Made by a program: the position numbers and the translations under genes
The notes under the pieces: model-generated
Databases searched by the model: none
Seen by the model: the letters and a program-made list of their open reading frames with translations, nothing else
What the model was told of the DNA's origin: nothing
Shown here: positions 51,169 through 59,878 of the stretch, piece by piece
How the letters are laid out: each line of letters begins with the position of its first letter
How positions within the stretch are numbered: position 1 is the stretch's first letter
Origin: Actinomycetes bacterium
Lineage (GTDB): Bacteria > Actinomycetota > Coriobacteriia > Coriobacteriales > Eggerthellaceae
Assembly: GCA_023394615.1 (NCBI GenBank)
Contig: JAEXAI010000022.1
Coordinates: 70,584 to 134,583, forward strand
Length of the DNA stretch: 64,000 bases
Direction: 5' to 3'

Positions 51169-52518
51169 TTATCCCTTGAATCCGACAATCTGCAACACGA
51201 TAAGCGTGTAGATAATGAGCAGCAGTATTCCAGCGGCGACGAAGCCGACGATGCGCATGGTGTTGCTGTTGGTTTTCGTGTCTTCGGTGTCGTCTTCGAT
51301 AACGTCCATGGCATCGTCGAACGTGATGATGCCCAGCATGCGCCAGTGCTCGTCTACCACGGGGATGGCCAGCAGATTGTATTTGGAAATGTCGTCGGCC
51401 ACGTCTGCTTCTGGCTCGTCCGGCAGTGCGGTAATCAGGTCCTCGAACATGATGGTGTTCAACAGCGTATCGCTGTGCGCCAGAACCAACGTGCGCAGCG
51501 ATAGCACGCCAATCAGTTTCTCGTATTCGTCCAGCACATACAGATAATGAATGGTGGGGTAGTCTTCGGGAATGCTGCGCAGGTAATCCACGGCCTGTCC
51601 CACGGTATCGTCTTCGTGCATGGCCACGAACTGGGTGGTCATCATGCCACCGGCGGTTTCGTCGCGGTATCCCAAAAGCTTGCGAATGTCGTCGGCGTCT
51701 TCGAGGCCCATCAGGCGAAGCAGACGCTCGGCCTTTTCGTATGACAGGTCGCGGACGATGTCGGCAGCGTCGTCTGGGTCCATGGTTCCCAACAACTTCG
51801 ATGCACGGGCGTCGTCCAAGTCGTCGATAACGTCGGCCTGATACTCATCTTCCATTTCGGAAATCGCGTTGCCTGCGCGCTCGTCGTCCAAATGCTCGAA
51901 CACCGCGATGCGTTGTGCCGGATCGAGTTGTTCCAGAATGTCGGCGACGTCGGCCGGGTGCAGTTCGTCTAGGCGCGTGTGCGAAACGGAAAGCTGCACT
52001 TCGGAAAGGTCACGGTCGAGCAGATCCATGTAGTTCCAAGCGATGATTTGCTCGTCCATACGCTTGCCAAACACTTTTGCGACGGCTACCACGGCGTTTT
52101 CCAGCCACGGCGCCAAGCCGCGCAAGATACCGCGCAGTCCCACTTCAGCGCCAAGCAGACGCAACTGCGAACCCGATACGGAAAGCTTCAGGTCGTTTAC
52201 GCGTACGACCTTCATGCCCTGGGTGTCGACAATCTGCCTGTTCAGCAAGTCACGTGCCAGCAGCACCTCGTCGGGCTGCAGGTAACTGAAGCGAATGCCT
52301 GTGGCCTCCACTTGCAGTTTCACGCAATCGCCGTCGAATTCATCGACGTATTTGCGCCAACTAATCATGAACGGTACACGACCGGGTCCTTGGAAGGCCA
52401 GGCTAGTGATGCGCGGGAAAACTTCTCCGGTCTGGATGGCCAGATCGGATATGCTTCCTATTTTTTCCCCTGTCGAATCGATGACCGGCTTGCCGAGCAT
52501 CTGCGAAAGATAAATCAT
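51169..52518 (-). CDS. PRC-barrel / MgtE-N / CBS protein with one C-terminal membrane helix
   Basis: 449 residues. Order: a PRC-barrel-like domain (about 1-80, YLSQMLGKPVIDSTGEKIGS), a second similar stretch (about 85-150), an MgtE N-terminal superhelix (about 180-285, LHPADVADILEQLDPAQRI and DPDDAADIVRDL), two CBS motifs (about 300-415, MTTQFVAMHEDDTVGQAVDY and GIITFDDAMDVIED), and a single hydrophobic helix (about 425-446). MgtE channels use the N and CBS domains to sense magnesium, but here the five-helix pore is absent. Three bases separate it from the NRMT-like gene, so it may be that transporter's sensor subunit. Confidence 0.85.
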   Translation of the reverse strand: MIYLSQMLGKPVIDSTGEKIGSISDLAIQTGEVFPRITSLAFQGPGRVPFMISWRKYVDEFDGDCVKLQVEATGIRFSYLQPDEVLLARDLLNRQIVDTQGMKVVRVNDLKLSVSGSQLRLLGAEVGLRGILRGLAPWLENAVVAVAKVFGKRMDEQIIAWNYMDLLDRDLSEVQLSVSHTRLDELHPADVADILEQLDPAQRIAVFEHLDDERAGNAISEMEDEYQADVIDDLDDARASKLLGTMDPDDAADIVRDLSYEKAERLLRLMGLEDADDIRKLLGYRDETAGGMMTTQFVAMHEDDTVGQAVDYLRSIPEDYPTIHYLYVLDEYEKLIGVLSLRTLVLAHSDTLLNTIMFEDLITALPDEPEADVADDISKYNLLAIPVVDEHWRMLGIITFDDAMDVIEDDTEDTKTNSNTMRIVGFVAAGILLLIIYTLIVLQIVGFKG

Positions 52519-53004
52519 AAACTTCCCCTGTCGATTCAGAATCCATTGCTACGCAGGGGCGCAGCGAAGACGTACGCATACATCGAGCGTCTAGGATACC
52601 TATGTTGAAATCATTTGTGGCACAAGCAGTCGACCTTCGACTGCCGTACCGGGGAAGTCGAAGGGCTAGCTACTGTGAGGTTTCGGTTTTCGAACCTTCA
52701 AGTAACGTCCTTCCGTCGTGGGCTTAGGTCTTGCGGGCGTTGGTTTTGCCCGTGCGGCGATGCGCTTGCTCTCGGCCGATGTCGGGCACGTGCACATTGC
52801 GTAAAACAGAATAACCGAAAAAAGTGCACGATGAAATGCTCAAACGTAAAATCGGCGAAAAAACTTATTGGAAGGCTGCGATACGACTGGGCTGATGGGG
52901 TAGTAAAGCGTAGGAAGCAGGAAGCAAGCAGTGAGGCTCGTGTGCTAGGTCCTACAGATGCGGACTTTCCCTGGGAGCACCCAATCGCGCTAGTGCTATC
53001 GAGC
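52519..53004. other. Gene-free stretch upstream of the magnesium operon
   Basis: No supportable gene. It holds two mutually exclusive hairpins: GCAGTCGA (52626-52633) / TCGACTGC (52637-52644), and CTTCGACT (52635-52642) / AGTCGAAG (52656-52663). I looked for an M-box magnesium riboswitch on the minus strand and saw no clear match. AAAAAAGTGCA at about 52820 recalls TGCACTTTTTT near 21217. Confidence 0.5.
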
Positions 53005-53042
53005 CAAAGAAAAAAGCCGACGCAATGCGTTCGGCTTTTGGT
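53005..53042 (-). terminator. Rho-independent terminator of tRNA-Arg
   Basis: On the minus strand AAAAGCCGAACGC-ATT-GCGTCGGCTTTTTTC: a GC-rich stem followed by a T-run, starting about 7 bases after the tRNA 3' end. Confidence 0.88.
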
Positions 53043-53048
53043 TTCAAG

Positions 53049-53125
53049 TGGTGCGCCGTATAGGATTCGAACCTATGACGTACTGATTCGTAGTCAGTCC
53101 CTCTATCCAGCTGAGGTAACGGCGC
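53049..53125 (-). tRNA. tRNA-Arg (anticodon ACG)
   Basis: Complete cloverleaf on the minus strand, read by hand. Acceptor GCGCCGT / ACGGCGC, D-arm CCTC-AGCTGGATA-GAGG, anticodon arm ACTGA-CTACGAA-TCAGT giving anticodon ACG, variable loop ACGTC, T-arm ATAGG-TTCGAAT-CCTAT, discriminator A, and an encoded CCA at 53049-53051. The wobble A would be edited to inosine to read CGU, CGC and CGA. Confidence 0.96.
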
Positions 53126-53145
53126 ACTTAAATGCAGCAAAAGTT

Positions 53146-53174
53146 ATTTTGCCAGTACTTTAGGGTACTGTCAA
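53146..53174 (-). promoter_or_regulatory. Promoter of tRNA-Arg
   Basis: On the minus strand TTGACA (53174-53169), 17 bases, then CAAAAT (53151-53146), about 21 bases before the tRNA 5' end. Confidence 0.7.
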
Positions 53175-53184
53175 CAACCAACTT

Positions 53185-53334
53185 TCAGAATTCGCAAAGT
53201 TGTCGTTGATGGAGGGGCATAACCTGATGCGGATTTGTTTTTCTAACGGCTCTGCTCGCCTCAGTCTCCGGTGCTGTCTGCTGGCAGTCCTTTTCCATGA
53301 GCGTTCTGGTCGTGTATTCAACGCGATATGTCAT
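53185..53334 (-). pseudogene. Remnant of a RelE/ParE-type toxin
   Basis: A 49-codon frame begins MTYRVEYTTRTLMEKD, a typical RelE start, then turns into unrelated sequence and stops; RelE toxins are about 85-95 residues. Its ATG overlaps the stop of the antitoxin remnant (ATGA), the usual toxin-antitoxin arrangement. Not functional as it stands. Confidence 0.6.
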
Positions 53335-53545
53335 AGTCCTAGTTCTTTTAGCACCTCTTCGTGTGAATATCTCAATCCGTCATCGTCCGCTATGGCTTGC
53401 CCTAATTCGTTGATGTCCTGTTCGTTCTCAATTATTTCCAGCGTCGCGTCCTGACGAAATCAGATATTGTCATGCCAGAAAAGGATGCGTATCGCCTGAC
53501 TAGCTCTGCATCTCGTTCGTCCATCCTTACCATCATAGTAGGCAT
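53331..53545 (-). pseudogene. Frameshifted RelB/DUF6290-type antitoxin
   Basis: ATG 53545, preceded by AAAGGAG, starts a ribbon-helix-helix protein: MPTMMVRMDERDAELVRRYA then SFSGMTISDFVR. The frame then ends within six codons (stop at 53432). A shift of one frame at about 53449 restores the expected C-terminus, QDATLEIIENEQDINELG, through to EEVLKELGL and a stop at 53331. So a single frameshift broke the gene. Paired with the toxin remnant after it. Confidence 0.65.
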
Positions 53546-53729
53546 GTCTCTCCTTTCTTCCACGATGATTACATTGTATTCTTCCTTCGTTTGTTTATTG
53601 ATCTGTTTGGCATATCGAATGATCCTGCAAGCTGCCTTTCGGCTTATGTCGCATTTTGCTTTGCACCGAGTCGACATGAGTGCGGTGTCTTGGTGAGTGG
53701 TCGTTTATCATTGCGCACAAACTGCTGAC

Positions 53730-53773
53730 TGTCCATATTTAAGGACAATCAAGAATCCGATACCGGTTATAGT
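53730..53773 (+). promoter_or_regulatory. Candidate cas3 promoter with a palindrome
   Basis: TGTCC-ATATTTAA-GGACA (53730-53747) is an inverted repeat ending 20 bases before TATAGT (53768-53773). The -35 box is weak and would fall in the palindrome, so a regulator may act here. About 137 bases lie between TATAGT and the preferred cas3 start. Confidence 0.4.
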
Positions 53774-53909
53774 GATTAACAAATGCTCGAGTCATTTAGG
53801 TTAGCTCTTGTAGGGAAGAAAACCGGGGGTTGCCCGATAAATCATGTATGCTAAGAATCCTCAATGTGTTTTGGTTCTGAAGGCGCTGTATTTGTGGACG
53901 GAGGCTATT

Positions 53910-56168
53910 GTGTACGTTTCCCATGTTTCAGACAGCGAGCAACGCGAGTCGGTTTCTGCTCACTTGAGAGAGGTTGCAGAGATGGCGGCCGGATTCGCGG
54001 AGTGTTTTGGCGCCCAAGGGTGGGCGCGCGCTGCTGGAATGGCTCATGATATCGGCAAATACTCAGAAGCCTTTCAGCAAAGAATTCTGAACAATGGCCA
54101 TCGATGTGACCATTCGACGGCAGGCGCATACCAGCTTTTCGAAGAGGGCAATGCAAAGCTCTTAGCGTATTGCGTTGCGGGTCATCATGGGGGTCTGCCT
54201 GACGGCGGTTCTCGTTTTGACGTCAACGACGAACCTACGCTTTGGGCACGTATGAAAAAGGCAGACGAAGGCCGTTTGCCAGACTATCAGGCTTTTGCTT
54301 CTGAGGTAGAAATACCTCCTGCGGGGAAAATCGTCTTTCCTAGTCATGAAGCTCAAGATAACTTCTCGCTTTCATTTTTAACGAGAATGGTCTTCTCTTG
54401 TCTTGTTGATGCTGATTTTCTTTGCACGGAAAGGTTTATGAAGGGTCAAGGTCGCTTGTCGGTTTCAAGCGATTCGCTCAAAGAACTTCGAGATATATTC
54501 GAAGCAAAGCTAGCTGCGTTCTATCCGCCCGAAACGAATCTGAATAAGATACGATGCTCCCTTCTGGACGCTTGTGCCGAAGCATCGGTCGAAGAGCCGG
54601 GAGTGTTTTCGCTTACTGTGCCAACAGGCGGGGGAAAGACCTGCGCTTCGATGCGTTTTGCTCTTCAGCATGCATGCTCCGGCAACCATGGTATGCGCCG
54701 TGTGATATACGCAGTGCCCTATACATCAATAATCGAACAAAATGCAGCGGTCTTTCGAGAGTATCTAGGCGAAGCTAATGTGCTTGAGCATCATGCAAAC
54801 TTTGATTTTGATGATACGGACGAAATTGGCAAGGCTTTAAGGCTGGCAACTGAAAACTGGGATATGCCTATTGTGGTGACAACGAATGTCCAATTGTTTG
54901 AATCGCTGTATTCGAATAAAACGTCTCGTTGTAGAAAGCTGCACAATATAGCCAAAAGCGTAATAGTACTTGATGAAGCCCAGATGATTCCCACAAAACA
55001 GTTAGAGCCTTGCATTCGAGTTCTATCGGAGCTCGTGCTCCGCTATGGATGCACGGTTGTGCTCTGCACGGCAACCCAGCCATCGCTTGCCCCCTTTTTC
55101 AAGAGATACGGTTGTCCTGTGCGTGAAATAGCGCCCGATCCTAAGGGACTGTACGAACGTTTGAAGCGGGTGGATTATCTGTATGAAGGGGACGTTTCAG
55201 ACAAAGAACTTGCTGAAAAACTGCTCAGCCACGACCAAGTCCTTTGTGTAGTAAACAGCCGCAAGCAGGCACGAAGATTGTACGATCTTATGTCGCGTGA
55301 CGGAGAGGAAGCAAATGGAGCCGACCAGGCCAATGACAATGGAGTGTTCCACTTATCAACATTAATGCATCCGATGCATAGAAAAAAAGTTCTTGATGAG
55401 GTGCGATGCCGATTGAGAAAAGGAGAGAAATGCCGGGTGGTGGCAACAAGCTTAATCGAGGCTGGCGTAGACGTTGATTTCCCGGTTGCATATCGTGCGC
55501 TTGCCGGCGTTGATAGCGTCGTGCAGTGTGCGGGCCGTTGTAATAGAGAAGGCAAACGTATTGTAAACGAAAGCATCATACATGTTTTCAAGTCTGAAGA
55601 TTTCTATCGACTGCCTTCTGACGTTAAGCAAAAAGCCACTATCACGTGGTCGATTATCAATCAAATGGGTACTGATAGGGGAGGTGATGTGAGGAATCGT
55701 CATTTCGATAGGAAATTTGATTTTGGTTCGCTTGACGTGATAGAAGCCTATTTTTCCCAATTGTATAGTGCGCGAGAGGGCAATCTTGATGCGGAGCGTG
55801 TTTTGAATGATTTGACCAGTTTTCCTTGTGACACCTGGCAAGGGAAAAGAGTACCTCTGATTCCATTTAAGGATGCTGCTCTACGTTTTCGAATGATTGA
55901 GGAGGGCTCGCGTTCTGTCGTAATTCCGGATGACAGAATAAAGGCAGAAATCGAACAGCTTCAGTCAGGGTTTTCCACGCGGAGTACTATGCGTTTGATC
56001 TCGCGTTATACCGTCTGCCTATACGATAATGACATTAGATCTTTGCGCAAATCGGGTGCGTTGCAGTTGCTTGACGATGATACGTTTTTGTTGCTGGACA
56101 AAGATTTGTACCAAGATGACATCGGATTGAATGTTCCCGATGTGGGAGGGAGGGCGTTGTTCTGGTAG
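53910..56168 (+). CDS. cas3: CRISPR-associated nuclease-helicase Cas3 (type I-C)
   Basis: Degrades target DNA recruited by Cascade. GTG 53910 (reading VYVSHVSDSEQRES) is preferred, five bases after GGAGG (53900-53904); ATG 53844 has no such site. Seen in 752 residues: an N-terminal HD nuclease (MAHDIGKYSEAF, then DHSTAGAY and HHGGLPDGGS) and a superfamily 2 helicase with Walker A PTGGGKTCAS, DEAQ box VLDEAQMIP, motif III TATQPSLAP and motif VI QCAGRCNREGK. All catalytic motifs are intact. A 367-base gap with its own promoter separates it from cas5. Confidence 0.95.
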   Translation: MYVSHVSDSEQRESVSAHLREVAEMAAGFAECFGAQGWARAAGMAHDIGKYSEAFQQRILNNGHRCDHSTAGAYQLFEEGNAKLLAYCVAGHHGGLPDGGSRFDVNDEPTLWARMKKADEGRLPDYQAFASEVEIPPAGKIVFPSHEAQDNFSLSFLTRMVFSCLVDADFLCTERFMKGQGRLSVSSDSLKELRDIFEAKLAAFYPPETNLNKIRCSLLDACAEASVEEPGVFSLTVPTGGGKTCASMRFALQHACSGNHGMRRVIYAVPYTSIIEQNAAVFREYLGEANVLEHHANFDFDDTDEIGKALRLATENWDMPIVVTTNVQLFESLYSNKTSRCRKLHNIAKSVIVLDEAQMIPTKQLEPCIRVLSELVLRYGCTVVLCTATQPSLAPFFKRYGCPVREIAPDPKGLYERLKRVDYLYEGDVSDKELAEKLLSHDQVLCVVNSRKQARRLYDLMSRDGEEANGADQANDNGVFHLSTLMHPMHRKKVLDEVRCRLRKGEKCRVVATSLIEAGVDVDFPVAYRALAGVDSVVQCAGRCNREGKRIVNESIIHVFKSEDFYRLPSDVKQKATITWSIINQMGTDRGGDVRNRHFDRKFDFGSLDVIEAYFSQLYSAREGNLDAERVLNDLTSFPCDTWQGKRVPLIPFKDAALRFRMIEEGSRSVVIPDDRIKAEIEQLQSGFSTRSTMRLISRYTVCLYDNDIRSLRKSGALQLLDDDTFLLLDKDLYQDDIGLNVPDVGGRALFW

Positions 56169-56345
56169 TAGCAGATGACACCGAAATGAAGAACCATTCC
56201 AGTGCCATATCTGCCTTACTACTATTTCAACCCTCATCGCATAAGCGAGACTCATTCAATTCTCGGTTATTTGGACCTTGAAAACAGTATAAGGAACAAG
56301 GTTTGCATAGAGAAAGCTTTTTTGTTCTTTCTACTGAAAAAATAA

Positions 56346-56374
56346 TTGTATTGGAACTTTTTGTCTGCTATAGT
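56346..56374 (+). promoter_or_regulatory. Promoter of the cas5-cas8c-cas7-cas4-cas1-cas2 operon
   Basis: TTGTAT (56346-56351), 17 bases, TATAGT (56369-56374). It stands in the 367-base gap after cas3, about 160 bases before the cas5 start, leaving a long leader with GGGAGGAG at about 56400 that opens only a two-codon frame. No other feature is evident in the gap. Confidence 0.6.
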
Positions 56375-56535
56375 TGAGCCATCGAAGACGGAAGGCGATG
56401 GGAGGAGTTATGACGTGAATGTTGTAAGCGACCATAGCGGCGGATCGATATTCTTTGCAGATTGCTTTCGTCTGCCGCTTTAACACCAATTAAAAAATTG
56501 CACAGTGCGCTACTAACATGAAAGGAGGTGTTCTT

Positions 56536-57201
56536 GTGGCTTATGGTATTGCAATTGAGGTATGGGGAGACTATGCGCTGTTTACAAGACCAGAGCTATC
56601 GGTTGAGCGCGTTTCGTACGACGTAATAACGCCGAGTGCCGCACGCGGTATCGTAGAGAGCATATATTGGCATCCTGGTATGCGGTATACCATCGACCGC
56701 ATTCATGTGCTAAATCCTATTCGATTCACCAATGTTCGTCGTAACGAGGTAAATTCGAAAGCACTCGCAAGCTCTATGCGTACGGCGATGACAACGAACG
56801 GTGAATTGCCCTACATTAACACGAAAGACGACATCCAGCAACGTGCATCCCTTATTCTCACCAATGTGGCCTATGTGATTGAGGCTCATTTTGACCTTAC
56901 GGAACAAGCTACATCTGATGATAGTCCGGGCAAGTTCAAGGACATTCTAAGAAGAAGGCTCGATAAGGGCCAATGCTATTCGATGCCGTATTTCGGGACA
57001 CGTGAGTTTCCGGCTAATTTCAAACCTTATGAAGGGCCTCTGCCGCCTAAAGGATTCTATACGGATGATGGGGAACGAGACCTTGGGCTTATGCTCTATG
57101 ACATGGATTACGGTAATCCGAAGAGCATCACGCCGATGTTTTTTCGCGCAGTCATGCATGGCGGAACCATTGACGTAGCGGAAAGTGAGGTGTACCGATG
57201 A
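56536..57201 (+). CDS. cas5c: Cas5 (Cas5d-type crRNA endonuclease, type I-C)
   Basis: In type I-C systems Cas5 cuts the repeat RNA and caps the crRNA 5' end, taking the place of Cas6; no cas6 is present here. GTG 56536 is preferred, seven bases after AGGAGG, over ATG 56518 which overlaps that site. 221 residues, starting AYGIAIEVWGDYALFTRPE, with the family segment SYDVITPSAARGIVESIYWH (about 24-42) and a C-terminal GLMLYDMDYG. Overlaps cas8c by 4 bases (ATGA). Confidence 0.93.
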   Translation: MAYGIAIEVWGDYALFTRPELSVERVSYDVITPSAARGIVESIYWHPGMRYTIDRIHVLNPIRFTNVRRNEVNSKALASSMRTAMTTNGELPYINTKDDIQQRASLILTNVAYVIEAHFDLTEQATSDDSPGKFKDILRRRLDKGQCYSMPYFGTREFPANFKPYEGPLPPKGFYTDDGERDLGLMLYDMDYGNPKSITPMFFRAVMHGGTIDVAESEVYR

Positions 57202-58979
57202 TTCTGCAGTCTCTTGTCAACTACTACGAACAGCTCTTGGAAAGCCATCCTGATCGCGTAGCGCGAGTTGGCTGGTGTTCGCGGCAAGTTGCATGCATCG
57301 TGAAGCTCTCTGCCGAAGGGAAGCTAATCGGTATTATCCCCACCGAAGAAAAGCGTGGTGAGGCAAAAGTAGTTCCTCAGCAGGAGAAAAGATCTTCTGG
57401 AGTTGCCGCAAATGTGCTTTGTGATAACGCGACCTACTTTTTTGGACTAGACTCAAAAGGAAAACCCGAGCGAGCGCGACAGTGTTTTGATGCCGCGAAG
57501 AACCGTCACCTTGCATTTTTAGAGGGAATCGATTCGCCGAATGCTGCTGCCGTGCTCAGCTTCTTTCGAGAGTGGAATCCTGAGAATGCTGTCGAGAATC
57601 CAACGATTGCACTCGCAAAGGATTCCTTGCTTTCTGGGGGAAACCTCGTGTTCCAAGTTGGCAATCAGGAAGTTCTTAATGATCCGGCAATTCAGCAGGC
57701 CTGGGATCGTGTTTATCGACAGATGGATGAAAGCGCCGCAGTCATGACGTGCCTTGTGTCTGGCAAGAAAGAGCCAATCGCGCGATTGCACCCATCTATC
57801 AAAGGTATTATGGGTGCCCAATCGATGGGAGCATCGCTTGTAGGTTTCAATGCACGAGCATTTGAATCATATGGGCATGACGAAGAGCAAGGTCTTAACG
57901 CTCCAGTAAGCGAATATGCGACCTTTGCATATACGACAGCGCTAAACTATTTGCTTGCTGACCGCTCGCATCATATGCGGCTCGGCGATACGACAATCGT
58001 GTATTGGGCAGCACACAATGACGATGCTTGCTCTGGCTTATATGCTGACTTTTTAGATCCTGGGTCACACAGCGAAAACGATGAAGGTCCTACAGGTATG
58101 GACGGCGCCAATCGGCTGATTGATTCAGCGATGAAAAGACTTGCGGGCGGACAACCCTTGGAGGGGGTCGATGTCAACGCTGAGTTCTTTGTTCTCGGAA
58201 TAGCTCCGAATGCCGCACGTTTGTCTGTGCGATTCTTCTATCATGATGCGTTCGGCGCGATGCTCGATAACTTAAGGAAGCACTACGAACGCCTTGATAT
58301 CGTGCATGCCCCATTCGAGAAGAAATATCTCACGCCTTATTGGCTGCTCTCCGAAACAGAAAACCCGAATGCAAAACAGACTGCAGCCAGTTCAACGCTT
58401 GGCGGAGCGCTTATGCGTTCGATTCTGGGAGACCAGCCATACCCGGCGTCACTCTATGAACAAACCATCCTACGTGTGCAATCGACGCAAGACAATGATG
58501 ATCGACATACGCGCAAAGTGACACGCGGCCGCGTTGCCATAGTGAAGGCATATCTTCTGAAGAACTGCAATCGAATGGAGGAGGAAATAACCGTGAGCTT
58601 AAACGAAGAACGCAACGATATTCCGTACGTACTGGGACGATTGTTCTCGGTTCTTGAGAGAATCCAAAAAGCAGTGAACCCCGAGGTGAACTCAACCATA
58701 AAAAACAAGTATTACGATTCTGCAAGCACAACGCCGAGTGTGATATTCCCCATCATTCTCAAGCTGAGCGACAAGCATCTTGCTAAGTTGGAGTACGACA
58801 AAAAAGGTTCTGCTGTTTACTACGAGAAGTTGCGTGGTGAGCTTCTCGTGAGAATCGATGCATTTCCCAAGCGACTCTCGCTTGAGGAGCAAGGGGATTT
58901 CATTTTGGGATACTACCATCAGACCCAAAAGTTCTATGAGAAGAACGAATCAAAAACCAATGAGGATCAGGAGGTTTAA
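57198..58979 (+). CDS. cas8c: Cas8c (Csd1), large subunit of type I-C Cascade
   Basis: 593 residues, normal for Csd1. Begins ILQSLVNYYEQLLESHPD and carries the conserved YFFGLD, AKNRHLAFLEG and GAQSMGASLVGFNARAFESYG segments (about 215-235). Large subunits recognise the PAM and recruit Cas3. An internal GGAGGAGG plus GTG lies at codon 466 and probably starts a separate small subunit. Coupled to cas5 by a 4-base overlap, with cas7 3 bases downstream. Confidence 0.95.
   Translation: MILQSLVNYYEQLLESHPDRVARVGWCSRQVACIVKLSAEGKLIGIIPTEEKRGEAKVVPQQEKRSSGVAANVLCDNATYFFGLDSKGKPERARQCFDAAKNRHLAFLEGIDSPNAAAVLSFFREWNPENAVENPTIALAKDSLLSGGNLVFQVGNQEVLNDPAIQQAWDRVYRQMDESAAVMTCLVSGKKEPIARLHPSIKGIMGAQSMGASLVGFNARAFESYGHDEEQGLNAPVSEYATFAYTTALNYLLADRSHHMRLGDTTIVYWAAHNDDACSGLYADFLDPGSHSENDEGPTGMDGANRLIDSAMKRLAGGQPLEGVDVNAEFFVLGIAPNAARLSVRFFYHDAFGAMLDNLRKHYERLDIVHAPFEKKYLTPYWLLSETENPNAKQTAASSTLGGALMRSILGDQPYPASLYEQTILRVQSTQDNDDRHTRKVTRGRVAIVKAYLLKNCNRMEEEITVSLNEERNDIPYVLGRLFSVLERIQKAVNPEVNSTIKNKYYDSASTTPSVIFPIILKLSDKHLAKLEYDKKGSAVYYEKLRGELLVRIDAFPKRLSLEEQGDFILGYYHQTQKFYEKNESKTNEDQEV
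58593..58979 (+). CDS. cas11c: Probable Cas11c small subunit from an internal start in cas8c
   Basis: Within cas8c, GGAGGAGG (58577-58584) stands eight bases before GTG 58593, in frame (codon 466). The product would be 128 residues, SLNEERNDIPYVLGRLFSVL onward, all-helical by eye and sharing the cas8c stop. Type I-C systems are known to make their small subunit in this way, from about the same place. The site is stronger than that of most genes in the operon. Confidence 0.72.
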   Translation: MSLNEERNDIPYVLGRLFSVLERIQKAVNPEVNSTIKNKYYDSASTTPSVIFPIILKLSDKHLAKLEYDKKGSAVYYEKLRGELLVRIDAFPKRLSLEEQGDFILGYYHQTQKFYEKNESKTNEDQEV

Positions 58980-58982
58980 GCG

Positions 58983-59876
58983 ATGAGCGAACCTATAAAG
59001 AATCGTTACGACTTTGTCGTGTACTTTGATGTGGAGAACGGAAACCCCAATGGTGACCCTGACGCGGGAAATATGCCGCGCATTGATGCAGAAAGCGGGT
59101 ACGGCATCGTCACAGACGTTTGTTTGAAGCGAAAGATTAGGAACTATGTCGAGACGGTAAAAGAGGATGCACCTGGATTCGACATCTACATAAAGGAGGG
59201 TGTGCCGTTAAACACAAGCGACAATCGTGCACTTAAGACCCTTGGTGTTGATACTAAGGATATCAAAAAGCTCAAGAAAGATGATCCAACTCTAGATGGG
59301 AAAATCCGCGACTATATGTGCAGTACTTTTTTTGACATTCGCACATTCGGCGCAGTGATGACGACTTTTGTTAAAGGCGCTCTCAACTGTGGGCAGGTGC
59401 GTGGACCGGTTCAGCTGACGTTCGCTCGTAGTGTGGACCCAATCATTCCGCAGGAGATTACTATTACTCGTGTTGCTATCACAACTGAGGCAGACGCCGC
59501 GAAAAAGGGAAATGAAATGGGACGCAAGTACGTTGTTCCCTACGCGCTTTATCGTGGTGAGGGATATGTGTCAGCGAATTTAGCACGAAAGTCAACAGGA
59601 TTCTCTGAGGAAGACCTTGAGCTTCTTTGGGATGCGATTATCAATATGTTCGAGCATGACCACTCAGCTGCACGGGGCAAGATGGCTGTGCGTGCGCTTG
59701 TGGTTTTCAAACACGATAGTGAGTTGGGCAACGCTCCTTCGTACAAATTATTCGATACCGTGACAACACAAAAAAAGGAGGGGGTCGAAGCTCCTCGCTC
59801 GATTGATGATTACGAGTCTGTTGTTGTGGATGGGTCTTCGATTCCTGAAGGGGTAACGGTCCTAAGGATGGTTTAG
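58983..59876 (+). CDS. cas7c: Cas7 (Csd2), backbone subunit of type I-C Cascade
   Basis: 297 residues; several copies coat the crRNA. Family features: FVVYFDVENGNPNGDPDAGN (about 11-30), RKIRNYVE, FFDIRTFGAVM (about 117-127) and GPVQLTFARSVDPI. AGGAGG lies 6-12 bases before the ATG. Two bases before cas4. Confidence 0.95.
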   Translation: MSEPIKNRYDFVVYFDVENGNPNGDPDAGNMPRIDAESGYGIVTDVCLKRKIRNYVETVKEDAPGFDIYIKEGVPLNTSDNRALKTLGVDTKDIKKLKKDDPTLDGKIRDYMCSTFFDIRTFGAVMTTFVKGALNCGQVRGPVQLTFARSVDPIIPQEITITRVAITTEADAAKKGNEMGRKYVVPYALYRGEGYVSANLARKSTGFSEEDLELLWDAIINMFEHDHSAARGKMAVRALVVFKHDSELGNAPSYKLFDTVTTQKKEGVEAPRSIDDYESVVVDGSSIPEGVTVLRMV

Positions 59877-59878
59877 GC

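Noticed and set aside
52519..52700. M-box magnesium riboswitch upstream of the MgtE-N/CBS gene
   Set aside because: I could not find the conserved helices or loops on the minus strand; only two alternative small hairpins are visible.
53049..53125. tRNA-Arg as an integration site (att) for the CRISPR-Cas region
   Set aside because: The cas genes lie on the 5' side of the tRNA, and I found no duplicated tRNA 3' end near them; no integrase gene is present.
52615..53163. 182-codon plus-strand frame through the tRNA-Arg region
   Set aside because: It would run antisense through a complete tRNA gene and its terminator.
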